Assembly: GCA_031200235.1 (NCBI GenBank)
Contig: CP133595.1
Coordinates: forward strand, 310,001 to 374,000
DNA: 64,000 nt
Direction: 5' to 3'
DNA from: Cuniculiplasma divulgatum
Lineage (GTDB): Archaea; Thermoplasmatota; Thermoplasmata; Thermoplasmatales; Thermoplasmataceae
Shown here: in pieces, positions 17,290 to 26,018 of the stretch
Numbering within the stretch: position 1 is the stretch's first letter
Layout: every line of letters begins with the position of its first letter
The notes under the pieces: model-generated
Seen by the model: the letters and a program-made list of their open reading frames with translations, nothing else
What the model was told of the DNA's origin: nothing
Databases searched by the model: none
Translations under genes and position numbers: made by a program

Positions 17290-18975
17290 ATGCTACCTGC
17301 AAGTGAGTTGGCCAAGGAGCAAGAAAGATTACGAAAGTCCGGCATTCCAAAGGAATATCAGGAAAAGATTGGACAGTTTTTGAGTGACGGGAGACTTGCG
17401 GGCCTATCAAACGACCGCCTGTACTTTTATGCAATTAGGCTGAGGCAGATTGCTTCCTTAATGCCTGACTCATTCCTTTCGCCGTCGGTAGATGACGTAA
17501 AGGCTCTAATCTCTAGGCTCATGGACGGCAAGATTGGCAGAATGATTAAAGGCTGGAACAAATCCGGCACGTATTCTGACTGAGGCATAGAGAATTATAA
17601 AACTACGTTGAAGAAATTTTACAGATGGCTATACAAAACAGAGAAGTCGGAATGTATTGCATGGCTGAAACCTAACAATCACCCAAACAAGAACGTGAAA
17701 CCTGATAACATGATCACAGAGGATGAAGTGCAGAAGCTTGTAGGATCCCTGAAGAATTCCAGGGATCGCGCCCTCACATACACCTTATACGATTCAGGAT
17801 GCAGGATTGGCGAGCTTTTAACGCTGAGAAATAAGGATATTGCATTTGATGAATACGGGGGAATACTGTCGGTCACAGGAAAGACAGGATACAGAAAGGT
17901 CAGAATTGTTGGGAATTCCATATCGTACCTGAGGGAGTGGCAGAATTCGCATCCCAGCAGGGATGACCCCAATGCATGGTACTTCTGCGGTATTGAATCG
18001 GAAAACAGGGGAAAGAAACTTGAACACGCCAATGTGTATAAATTTATGAGAAAGGGATTGCGGGAAGCAAAGATAGAGAGGCGCATATATCCACACCTGT
18101 TCAGGCACACCAGGGCCACGATCCTCGCCTCACGTGTCACTGAGGCACCGCTGGAGGCACAGATGGGATGGGTTCATGGATCAAGGATGACGCAGACATA
18201 CGTGCATCTATCCGGAAGGGATCAGGACAATGCAATCCTGAAGGCATATGGCCTTGAGGTCAAGGAAGAAAGACCCATTGAATCTCAGAAACCGTCGCTA
18301 TGCCCAAGGTGCAGAGAACCCAATGATCCAAAAGCGAGGTTCTGCTGGAAATGTGGCATGATTCTTGACCAATCACTGACGGAGAAGAAACTCAAGGAGG
18401 AGGCGAAGGAGATCGAAACTGCAATAATGAAATCTGATGTAGTGGATACTCCCACAAAGATGATAGTGGAAACATTCCCTGATGATTTCAAGGATGTGAG
18501 GAAGTTGTCAAGCTCAGGGAAAATCCTGGTTATACCTTGGACATCGGATTCTGATGAAAAGGAAGCTGAATATTCTAGCATGTTTTATGACTATTTTTCA
18601 CAATGCGGCTTTGATGATGTATTGCTTCTGGCAAAATCCGATTCTGAAAATGAAATCCAACGGAAATTCTCTGAGGTAGACGTCATTTATCTTCCAGGTG
18701 GAGACACTGAGGTCATTTATCGCGAGTTAAAACAGAGGACTTTGCAGGACAGGTTACTTGAATTCTCGGGAGTAATAATAGGAAATTCTGCAGGGGCAAT
18801 TGTACTTACAAAAGGGGGGTGGGGCGATGGGAAATTCTACAAAGGTTTCGGCCTCGTTGATTTCTACATTTCCGTTCATTACAAGCTCGACGCAGGTCAC
18901 ATTGCAGAAACGAAAGCTGCTATAAATGTCAATATCCCTGAAAATATGTGGATCACGGTGACATGTGAAAAATAA
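17290..18975 (+). pseudogene. Tyrosine integrase with in-frame TGA, fused to a partial peptidase-E-like domain
   Basis: Codons 1-97 form the helical core-binding domain (MLPASELAKEQERLRKSG onward). Codon 98 is TGA; the same frame continues with ENYKTTLKKFYRWLY, so a single nonsense change (for example Trp TGG to TGA) splits the gene. The catalytic domain is otherwise complete: Arg in GCRIGELL, HLFRHTRAT, GWVHGS and Tyr in TQTYVH, then a zinc ribbon (CPRC and CWKC). From about 18519 the frame changes family without a break, to KILVIPWTSD, YLPGGDTEV and GNSAGAIVL, the core of peptidase E (S51). That domain lacks its first strand and ends early. The gene is probably inactive unless the stop is read through. 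Confidence 0.8.
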
Positions 18976-19051
18976 CCTATTATGGTAAGCTTTCCTGTAT
19001 TTGTATGTCAAAAAGCATGAACAAAGGTAAGTACATCGGGGTGTCTGTATA

Positions 19052-19321
19052 ATGAGAGATCTTTTTTCCAGCTACTGGAAGTGGAAAATAGCCCATTTGA
19101 ATAGCATTCTGGATCGTTACCCGAAATTCAGGACACTTCCCATGTTCCGGATAAGTACCTGCCTAAGAGTAGCTTGGGGATTTGTCCTTTCCTATGGTGT
19201 AATAGACAATGCACTTGTGGGAATTAGTTCTCTTACTTACATTCTTGAATGCATTAACGCCTATAGAGAACCCTATAATGATCCGAATCTTTACGAACGT
19301 CTCAGAAGGTGGTATCAATGA
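19052..19321 (+). CDS. 89-residue protein coupled to the MFS gene
   Basis: The frame encodes a basic, aromatic-rich protein with one moderately hydrophobic stretch near residues 40-62. I do not recognise a family. Its stop overlaps the start of the transporter gene as ATGA, which supports translation and a shared transcript. It lies inside the integrated element. Confidence 0.55.
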   Translation: MRDLFSSYWKWKIAHLNSILDRYPKFRTLPMFRISTCLRVAWGFVLSYGVIDNALVGISSLTYILECINAYREPYNDPNLYERLRRWYQ

Positions 19322-20528
19322 CCGAGTCAGTTGGTGGTAATTATACCAAGAAAAATTTCTCTTTGCTTATGGCGGAAACAGGCATATCGACTTTCGCAAC
19401 CTCCCTCTTCACCGTTCTCATTCTTTGGATTTCAATAACCGAGACAAAATCGGCTTTGATAACAGGAGTAACCAGTGCAATGCTTGTTGCACCTTTGATT
19501 CTGAGTATCGTGGTGGGTGCATTTATTGACAAGGCCCGTAATAAGAAAATTTTTGCTATTTTTGGCCCAGTTTTGAAAGCTTTGGCAACTGGCATTTTGT
19601 TGATTGTAATCCAGAACAATTCGTTAATTTCAGATTCCATTTTCCTATTTATATCTGCATTGGCGTTTGGATTTTCAATCGACCTGCTGGTTCCAGTAAG
19701 AGCCATCTGGAGCCAGAAGTTTCTCAGGAAACCCATATATTTGAAGGGTATGTCCGTAGCCAACCTAGTCTCACGAACATCAAGACTGACAGGATTTTTA
19801 GTTTCAGCTGTTTTATTTACAATGGATTTAAGGACAGGCATTATAATCATCTTGACCTTGTATTTCGTATCCCTTCTGCCAATTCTATTTATAGATACCT
19901 CCAAAGATACGACTATTGGAAGGGAAACGTTAAGGGAAGTGATGAAAGATGGCATTCGATATATGGGTAAGACAAAGTTAGTTGCAGAAGTTGTCTTTAT
20001 TTCATCTTTTTCTGCACTATTTTGGGGAATGTCAGATTCTGCATCTAGCGTTATGATAAACAGGGTATTTGATCTCTCCTCAGCCTATCTTGGCTATACC
20101 TTTTTTGCAATATCTCTTGGGGGATTATTGGTTCAACTTTAACATCTAAACTTAAATCCGTGAAGAATGTCGGTAAAAAACTTCCGCTACTTTATGGTCT
20201 TGGCGGTCTAAGCGTGCTACTCATAGCAATTTTTCCGACGATTTACGTCCTTCTCTCAGTTTTCTTTATAGTGGGTTTTTTATCAGGAATCACTTCTCCT
20301 CTTATTTCAGCCGTCCTTTTTGGTAATGCTCCTCGGGAGAAAATGGGGCGCATTCAGGGAGCAATGGATACCTTTGGAACATCATTCAATTCAGTATCTG
20401 GCATTTTAGCAGGAGTTATAATGACCGTAATGTTTCCTGGAAATGTATTTTACATCATGGCAGTTGGTTTAGTTGTACTTTCCGTGATAGTTTCAAGGTT
20501 CAAGACGCTATCGAAGATAAATGTGTAA
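19318..20528 (+). pseudogene. MFS transporter split by a one-base frameshift
   Basis: The first frame (to the TAA at 20140-20142) gives about 274 residues with the N-terminal half and part of the second half of a major facilitator transporter. The second frame, which includes GTG at 20160, continues the same fold (KKLPLLYGLGGLSVLLIA) to 20528. The two join smoothly at the G run 20119-20123: six G instead of five would read SLGGIIGSTLTSKLK without a break, giving a protein of about 403 residues. So it is a recent frameshift, a slippage site or a sequencing undercall. Substrate unknown; related carriers often export drugs. Confidence 0.75.
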
Positions 20529-20954
20529 AGCACTTTTAATCTATTCTTTCTGGAAAAAGTATTGTCGCAACTACCTGCCCGTATTATCGCTATGTGAAAA
20601 ATTTAGGGAAGATCCCCACTCCCCGCCGAGCGAAGCCTGAACGTAGTGAAGGCCCAAAGTACCCAGAATGGACTCTGCATCTAATTCTTTATTAAGTGAT
20701 TTAGTTCACTTCCCTTTAGAGGATTCCTTCACAGGATAGCGTAAGCCATCGACATTCAGGAAAAAATGGTGGAATCACCTCCAGTGTGGTGTATCCGAGG
20801 CAATCTTATCTTAAATCAGCGGTTAATCAACCGAATTACCAAAGAATGGACGGTTTTGGGAAAAGCTCTTCAATGTCTCTGCACTCATTGAAACATTTCA
20901 ATAACTTACCCCTTTTCTTTACCCTTATTTACCGTTTCAATATGATAATGAAAT
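20529..20954. other. Intergenic region in the element, upstream of the recombinase
   Basis: This 426-bp stretch has no convincing gene. Its right end holds palindromic TTTCAAT/ATTGAAA motifs next to the recombinase start (listed separately). The rest may be remnant DNA or may contain a recombination site; nothing further was recognised. Confidence 0.4.
20887..20954 (+). promoter_or_regulatory. Palindromic motifs before the serine recombinase, candidate operator or crossover site
   Basis: ATTGAAA-CA-TTTCAAT at 20887-20902 is a perfect 7-bp inverted repeat. A second TTTCAAT at 20935-20941 and ATGAAAT at 20948-20954 end directly at the ATG of the recombinase. Spaced inverted motifs beside a resolvase-type gene are the usual arrangement of recombinase binding sites, which also serve in autoregulation. 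Confidence 0.45.
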
Positions 20955-21599
20955 ATGAGCAATGAGTTATCAAGACATGTCGTAGGGTATGCCAGGGTTT
21001 CAACAAGGGACCAGGACCTGACCTCCCAGGTTGAAAGGATCCAGAGATACATTTCAGATTGTGGCCTTATTCCCGCCGTGGAAGGGGCAATATTCCAGGA
21101 GAAGATGTCCGGGGCATCCAACCAGAGGCCGGAAAGATCTAGGATTCTCAAGCTTGCAGAACAGGGTAAGATTGACCTGGTGATATGCACCAAACTGGAC
21201 AGATGGGGAAGATCCCTCAAGGAACTCATAGAGACCATGACCTTTCTTGAGGCTCATAATGTCAGCATGGTATTTCTGGACCAGAATATCGACCTGAGCT
21301 CACCAATGGGAAAGATGCTTTTCCAGATACTTGGAGCTGTGGCAGAATTTGAACGCAATCTTATAGTGGAAAGGACCCAGGAGGGCAGGATGAGGGCAAT
21401 GCTTCATGGAACCGGGTCAGGGAAACCCATGCATGGTCCTCTGAAAGATCTTCCAGAGAAGGCCATAATTCAGAGATACAGGGATGGTGCATCTATAAAG
21501 GCACTTGCAGCAGAATACTTGGTATCTCCCAACACTATAAGAAAAAGGTTGACAATGGCCAATTTGAGAGTAAGGAGCTGGAAACTGGATAATAGATAG
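20955..21599 (+). CDS. Serine site-specific recombinase (resolvase/invertase type)
   Basis: The 214-residue protein has the small serine recombinase catalytic domain with GYARVSTRDQD (catalytic Ser in VST), ICTKLDRWGRS and the AEFERNLIVERTQEG helix, followed by a C-terminal helix-turn-helix (SIKALAAEYLVSPNTIRKRL). The domain order, catalytic first and HTH last, is that of resolvases and invertases, not of IS607-type transposases. It appears complete. It could resolve multimers or invert DNA within the element; no inverted target segment was identified. Confidence 0.9.
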   Translation: MSNELSRHVVGYARVSTRDQDLTSQVERIQRYISDCGLIPAVEGAIFQEKMSGASNQRPERSRILKLAEQGKIDLVICTKLDRWGRSLKELIETMTFLEAHNVSMVFLDQNIDLSSPMGKMLFQILGAVAEFERNLIVERTQEGRMRAMLHGTGSGKPMHGPLKDLPEKAIIQRYRDGASIKALAAEYLVSPNTIRKRLTMANLRVRSWKLDNR

Positions 21600-21606
21600 A
21601 ACAGGA

Positions 21607-21825
21607 TTAGAGGAGTTTCTGAAATTCCTCTATGCTCAAGCCCGCCTGTTTGATTATTGCCCTTAAAAGTCCAGGACCCAGCTCTCTGTGATTTGGGACC
21701 GTAATCTTCTTTCCGGATGGGTTTACGAGCGTAATGTGGCTTCCTGTTTGATGGTCGAAATCATAACCTATCCTAGAAAGAGCCTTTATTACATCATTCC
21801 CGGACAGCACCGGAAGCTTAGGCAT
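21607..21825 (-). CDS. hicA: HicA-type toxin (mRNA interferase)
   Basis: The 72-residue protein matches HicA/YcfA: a dsRBD-like fold with the motif GYDFDHQTGSHITLVNPSGK, in which the histidine of GSH is the expected catalytic residue. HicA cleaves mRNA and is neutralised by HicB. The gene overlaps the upstream hicB by eight bases. Gene order hicB-hicA is one of the two common layouts. It lies in the integrated element and could stabilise it. Confidence 0.88.
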   Translation of the reverse strand: MPKLPVLSGNDVIKALSRIGYDFDHQTGSHITLVNPSGKKITVPNHRELGPGLLRAIIKQAGLSIEEFQKLL

Positions 21826-22027
21826 TCAGTATTACTTCCTCTCCAACATCTTCAGGAATGGGCTCATTGTGCTTTTTAAGGGAGCCTATATATGATTCTA
21901 TGGCCTCCTTGGCATTCTCAAGAGCTTCACTTTTCGTTTTACCCTGGGTGAAACATCCTGGTAGTGCAGGGACACTGACAACATAGAATCCAGCCTCATC
22001 CCTTTCAAATATAACAGTATACTTCAT
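21818..22027 (-). CDS. hicB: HicB-type antitoxin
   Basis: From the ATG at 22025-22027 the product has 69 residues, MKYTVIFERDEAGFYVVSVP onward, with the HicB motif PALPGCFTQGKTKSEALENA. This partial RNase H-like fold binds and inhibits HicA. I prefer this start to one 22 codons upstream because it matches where family members begin. No separate DNA-binding domain is visible, so autoregulation would need the complex. Confidence 0.88.
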   Translation of the reverse strand: MKYTVIFERDEAGFYVVSVPALPGCFTQGKTKSEALENAKEAIESYIGSLKKHNEPIPEDVGEEVILNA

Positions 22028-22233
22028 CATAGAACAATGCATAGCGAATGTATAAGGTTTTTTCCTACAGGTTTCTCTTAAGGTTATAGTCATGAAACTT
22101 AGGCCATTTTTTGAAAGAGATTGAAACCAGAGGTAGTTGAAGAAAGATCTTCACTTGCGTTTTAAATTTATGTAACATGTCAGGAGCTATAGGAATCTGA
22201 ATTTTTCCCTGAAAATACTAGCTTTCTTTCTGT

Positions 22234-22816
22234 TTATCCTTCTGGTTGCTTTCTGTCCCGGAATGACTTGAGGTTCTTAATCGAGTTTGGGTTCATATTC
22301 CTTTTAGGTTTGGCCTTCTCTTTCTGGATATCCGACATTGAATGCAGCACTCTCTGAACCTCTTTCTGCTTCTTTCTTATTTCGCCATACCTTTTCTGCT
22401 CATATGAGTCTATCAACCACTTTGGCAGGAGGTTGAATTTCACAGCTTTAACTGTTATTGTTTTTGCACGGAGTCCCCTGTTGGGAACCTGAACCCTGGG
22501 ATAGACAAGGAAATCCTCTCCCCCTGAATGGATTGGGTTCCGGCAGCTTGACCTTGAACACTCCCTGTTCTCTTGTGGCCTCAAAGAAGATGTTTATGAG
22601 GCCTCTTGTCTGTGCATCTATGTAGTTCCATTTGGGCACTGTTATGAATGTTATGAGGTTCCTGTACCGGAAGGCCTGCTTAGGGACATTGAAGAAATCA
22701 TAGGGAAGAATAAATCTTATAGTTCTGCTTAAGGAGTTCATAAACAGTGCTGTCCGAAATGCGATTGAAAGATGGAGAAGGAACTGCGCAGTAGGATAAC
22801 AATGCACCACAGTCAA
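22234..22816 (-). pseudogene. Frameshifted gene of unknown function in the element
   Basis: Two overlapping minus-strand frames read as one protein. The upstream frame ends its plausible part at KVKLPEPNPF, and the downstream frame continues EDFLVYPRVQVPNRGL and a lysine-rich helical tail (KKQKEVQRVLHSMSD). The switch occurs at a run of five C on the plus strand near 22520-22524 (five G on the minus strand). One more G would give PNPFRGEDFLVYPRV without a break. The joined product would be about 194 residues. I do not recognise the family. Confidence 0.5.
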
Positions 22817-23102
22817 GTGTCACAATTCTTTCTGATCAACCTTCAGTCAAGGGCAAGCTGGAAGAATTTATGGTAAGCCACAAGGAGTGCTCAGCTGATT
22901 CTAAATTTAATCGAAGTAGAATCATAATCAACAGGCATTTTTAAAACTCTTGAATAGTAACCTCGTGGCAGGCCTCAGAAGGTCATCCACCTTTATTCAG
23001 TGTTCAAACGAACGCATTAAGAATACCTTTAGTGACAGAAAGATGCATAAGAATGATAAGATAATAATTGCAGAAGCCGTATGGCAGTGAACTTTTAAGA
23101 AG
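22817..23102. other. Right end of the element, no gene recognised
   Basis: About 290 bp between the frameshifted gene and the tRNA-His 3' end. It is AT-rich, has no convincing frame and no clear repeats. It may contain remnants of lost cargo. Confidence 0.4.
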
Positions 23103-23116
23103 GGGCCGGGACCGGG
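23103..23116. repeat. Right attachment site, within tRNA-His
   Basis: GGGCCGGGACCGGG is identical to 17219-17232. In the tRNA (minus strand) it covers the end of the acceptor arm and the 3' side of the T-stem. Confidence 0.82.
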
Positions 23117-23176
23117 AATTGAACCCGGGTCCGGGGATCCACAGTCCCCAAGGATGCCCACTACCCCACCCCGGCC
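23104..23176 (-). tRNA. tRNA-His (anticodon GTG)
   Basis: The minus strand folds as a full cloverleaf: acceptor stem GCCGGGG/TCCCGGC, anticodon arm GGGGA-CTGTGGA-TCCCC and T-arm CCGGG-TTCAATT-CCCGG. The anticodon GTG reads histidine codons. The extra 5' G paired with C73, typical of tRNA-His, is encoded (23176 and 23104). CCA is not encoded. It is the integration target of the element to its left. Confidence 0.95.
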
Positions 23177-23241
23177 ATGGCACTTCTCCTGATTTTAAGC
23201 ATCTTAATTATTGTTTTCATTTCAGGCTCAGCAGAAGCTCA

Positions 23242-23847
23242 TTACGATACGTCTGTTGAGAAGAAGACAGCAGGGATTCTCATGTAGTCTCTAGTATGAT
23301 GAGAATACATCCTGGGAACAAGGAGGCTAACTGCTTCCTCGCGCTTTATTTTACCATGTGCTGAAAGAAATTCCCTGACAAAATCTGAGGATTTCTTATT
23401 GTGGATGGAATAAACATGACTGGAGAATTCTACTGCCCTGGAGAGGAATATCTGATCTGAGTGAGGATTGACAGACCCGAACGGAGGGTTCATCAATGTT
23501 GTATCAACTCTTTCCTTCATTTCATAAACATCAGAGTTTATGACAGATACTGGATATTCGCGGCAATTCTGAACAGCCATTGAAGCCTGCAAGGGGTCTA
23601 TCTCAATGGCGACCACATGGCTTGCCCCGAGCATTGCTGCTGCGCAGGCAAGAACGCCAAAACCGCAGCCCAGGTCAGCAATACTCTTCCCGGATATATT
23701 GCCATCCAGATAGGCCGTCACGGCTACGTGAGCAGCAAGTGCCGGATCAGTTGGATACTGTTCCAGTGAGTTATTAAAACTATCAGGCTTATGAAGCCCC
23801 TGAAGTTTAATCTCAAGGTCTTTCTGCGATCTTATACGGAAGCTCAT
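23242..23847 (-). CDS. METTL5-like N6-adenine rRNA methyltransferase
   Basis: The 201-residue protein has a class I SAM-binding motif (ADLGCGFGVLACAAAMLG), an acidic ribose-binding loop (VVAIEIDP) and the catalytic NPPFG motif of N6-adenine methyltransferases. Size and motif spacing match METTL5, which in eukaryotes modifies one small-subunit rRNA adenosine with TRMT112. An equivalent rRNA target is likely here. Its start follows directly on the stop of the 107-residue gene, so the two are probably translationally coupled. Confidence 0.85.
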   Translation of the reverse strand: MSFRIRSQKDLEIKLQGLHKPDSFNNSLEQYPTDPALAAHVAVTAYLDGNISGKSIADLGCGFGVLACAAAMLGASHVVAIEIDPLQASMAVQNCREYPVSVINSDVYEMKERVDTTLMNPPFGSVNPHSDQIFLSRAVEFSSHVYSIHNKKSSDFVREFLSAHGKIKREEAVSLLVPRMYSHHTRDYMRIPAVFFSTDVS

Positions 23848-24171
23848 CTAATGTTCTGGTGAACCAACTGCCAGGTCAACAACTTCCCTGGCCTTCCTGG
23901 CCGACGCTTCCTGGGTTTCCCCTCTGCTCAAAAATATCTTCTCTATCTTCCTTATGGCACGCTGCCTCCGCCATGTACCTCTTTCGTGGGCAGCAAGCAC
24001 AATATATTCGGCAATTTCCCTGTCAACATTGATCCCGAATCTTTCCCTGATCTTTATCTGCCAGACGGGAATAAGAACGTGAGGGATTTCCCTTAGATTA
24101 GCAGATTCCCTGCGCTCCTCTATTATCTTGTTCAGGTTGTTCTCCTTATTCGGTTTTAGAGGAAGAGCCAT
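23848..24171 (-). CDS. 107-residue protein coupled to the METTL5-like gene
   Basis: The product is highly charged and mostly helical, with a basic stretch near the middle (ERGTWRRQRAIRKIEK) and no membrane segment. I do not recognise the family. Its TAG is immediately followed by the ATG of the methyltransferase gene. An RNA-binding or methyltransferase-partner role would fit the context, but TRMT112-like zinc motifs are absent. Confidence 0.65.
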   Translation of the reverse strand: MALPLKPNKENNLNKIIEERRESANLREIPHVLIPVWQIKIRERFGINVDREIAEYIVLAAHERGTWRRQRAIRKIEKIFLSRGETQEASARKAREVVDLAVGSPEH

Positions 24172-24241
24172 TGTTGTTAGATGATCAGGTTAGAGATAAG
24201 GTTTGTGTAGGTAAATCAATATGAAATTTTTATTGAAAAAA

Positions 24242-25153
24242 TTAGGAAAGAAGGGTATGCAGAATGCCCTTTGCAGTGTGGAGTCTGTTCTCCGCTTCCT
24301 GGAATACCACGCTGTGCAGGCTCTCTATGACATCGTCCGTGACCTCGAGACCGCGGTGCGCAGGAAGGCAGTGCATGAAAATGTAATCCCTGCTTGCCTT
24401 TTCAACCAGTGCCGAGTTCACCTGATAACTGCCAAAGACTTTCTCTTTCTGCTCCTTCAGCTTCTCTTCACCCATTGATATCCAGACATCTGTGTATACA
24501 ATGTCAGCATCCTGAACGGCTGCTTCGGGGCTATTTACGATTTCAATCCTGGATCCAGTGCCCCTGGCGATGTCCCTGGCCTTTTCCGTTATGTCCTTCC
24601 TTGGCTCGTACCCCTTGGGGCAGCCAATTGTGACATCAGTTCCCAGAAGTGCGCCCCCAAGCATCAGTGAATTTGCCATGTTGTTTCCATCGCCAACGTA
24701 TGCCATCTTCAGGTTGGAATACCTGTGCTTCTTCTCATAGATGGTCATGAAATCTGCCACTATCTGCACGGGATGTTCCACATCATCAAGCGCGTTTATC
24801 ACAGGGACGGTGGCGTTTCTTGCCAGTTCAAGGACGTTCTCATGCTTGAAAGCCCTGTACGATATTACATCAACAAAGCCGGATAGCACCCTTGCCGTAT
24901 CAGCAACAGTTTCTCCCCTGCCCAGCTGCATATCATTGGGGTTCAGGTATATGGCATGTCCTCCAAGCTGCACCATTGCAGTTTCCAGTGAAATTCTAGT
25001 TCTTGTGCTGGGCTTTTCGAATATCATGCCCAGAACCCTGTTATATGTTCCCTCGTAGTCCTGATATCTCTGCCTCTTGAATTTTATGGACAGATCTATT
25101 ATGTCTGCAAGATCGTCCTCCATGTCAAGTACTGAGATTATGTCTCTTTTCAT
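24242..25153 (-). CDS. argF: Ornithine carbamoyltransferase
   Basis: The product of about 303 residues shows the carbamoyl-phosphate site EKPSTRTR and the ornithine-side motif HCLPAHRG, which separates it from aspartate carbamoyltransferase. It makes citrulline from ornithine and carbamoyl phosphate in arginine synthesis or, in reverse, in arginine breakdown. The start at 25151-25153 is preferred because GAGGTGAT lies just upstream; a start ten codons earlier would overlap sucD. It is the third gene behind sucC and sucD. Confidence 0.93.
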   Translation of the reverse strand: MKRDIISVLDMEDDLADIIDLSIKFKRQRYQDYEGTYNRVLGMIFEKPSTRTRISLETAMVQLGGHAIYLNPNDMQLGRGETVADTARVLSGFVDVISYRAFKHENVLELARNATVPVINALDDVEHPVQIVADFMTIYEKKHRYSNLKMAYVGDGNNMANSLMLGGALLGTDVTIGCPKGYEPRKDITEKARDIARGTGSRIEIVNSPEAAVQDADIVYTDVWISMGEEKLKEQKEKVFGSYQVNSALVEKASRDYIFMHCLPAHRGLEVTDDVIESLHSVVFQEAENRLHTAKGILHTLLS

Positions 25154-25163
25154 GTTGATCACC

Positions 25164-26018
25164 TCAGAGGAGTTTTGGAACATCCATGGGGTATTCTGCC
25201 ACCTGGACTCCAGCCTCGTTGAAGGCTTTTATCTTGGAATCCGCAGTTCCCACTCCTTTTTCGATAATGGCCCCTGCATGGCCCATCCTCTTTCCAGGTG
25301 GTGCACTCCTGCCGGTTATATATGCTACAACCTTCTTCTTTATGTGCTCCTTGATGTACTTTGCTGCAAGTTCCTCGTTATTTCCGCCGATTTCACCAAC
25401 CAGGACTATCTTCTTGGTCCTCTCGTCTGCCTCAAACATCTTAAGGACATCGATGAATGTCAGGCCCACCACAGGGTCTCCACCAAGGCCAATTACCGCG
25501 CTTTCCCCTCTTCCGCTCCTTGTTATTGCATCCACGATTTCATAGGTGAGGGTACCGCTCCTTGATGCAACGGCCACGTCGCCCTGCTTGAAGATCTGGT
25601 TTGGCATTATGCCTATCTTGCAGTCAAATGGAACCGTGATCCCTGGGCCGTTGGGGCCTATTACGGTTATTCCCCTGAGTTTTGCTTCATGGACAACTTC
25701 CATTGTGTCGTGGAATGGAACGTGTTCCGTCAGGATGTACACGAGCTTTATGCCCTGATCTATGGCCTCGAAGGCCGCATCCCTGACAAATGGTGCAGCA
25801 ACAGATATCATTGTGGCGTTTGGCTGGAAGCCCATGGCATCAGCCACACTGTCCACAACCGGCACCTTGTCCTGGAACTTTGTTCCACCCTTGCCTGGTG
25901 AGGTTCCTGCTACGATGTTTGTCCCGAATTTCAGCATCTCCCCCGCATGGAATGAACCCTGATGACCCGTTATTCCCTGAACTATAACCCTTGTATTCTT
26001 ATCTACCAGTACTGACAT
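25164..26018 (-). CDS. sucD: Succinyl-CoA synthetase alpha subunit
   Basis: The 284-residue protein has the N-terminal CoA-binding Rossmann region (VQGITGHQGSFHAGEML) and the phosphohistidine region KRMGHAGAI. The alpha subunit carries the active-site histidine. With SucC it interconverts succinyl-CoA and succinate with formation of a nucleoside triphosphate. It begins immediately after the sucC stop. Confidence 0.95.
   Translation of the reverse strand: MSVLVDKNTRVIVQGITGHQGSFHAGEMLKFGTNIVAGTSPGKGGTKFQDKVPVVDSVADAMGFQPNATMISVAAPFVRDAAFEAIDQGIKLVYILTEHVPFHDTMEVVHEAKLRGITVIGPNGPGITVPFDCKIGIMPNQIFKQGDVAVASRSGTLTYEIVDAITRSGRGESAVIGLGGDPVVGLTFIDVLKMFEADERTKKIVLVGEIGGNNEELAAKYIKEHIKKKVVAYITGRSAPPGKRMGHAGAIIEKGVGTADSKIKAFNEAGVQVAEYPMDVPKLL

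Larger units (their letters stand above)
17219..23116. mobile_element. Integrated element at the 3' end of tRNA-His (about 5.9 kb)
   Basis: The element is bounded by two direct copies of a 14-bp sequence: one at 17219-17232, the other inside the 3' end of the tRNA-His gene at 23103-23116. The intact tRNA is at the right end, the displaced 3' fragment is at the left end, and a tyrosine integrase gene starts 58 bp inside the left copy. This is the standard architecture of tRNA-targeting integration. Cargo: MFS transporter, serine recombinase, HicBA pair and unknown genes. Several genes are broken, which suggests decay. The part around 19.0-20.5 kb is visibly more AT-rich than its surroundings. 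Confidence 0.82.

Noticed and set aside
20955-21599. IS607-type transposase
   Set aside because: IS607 OrfA has its helix-turn-helix at the N-terminus, whereas here the catalytic domain is first, and no TnpB is adjacent.
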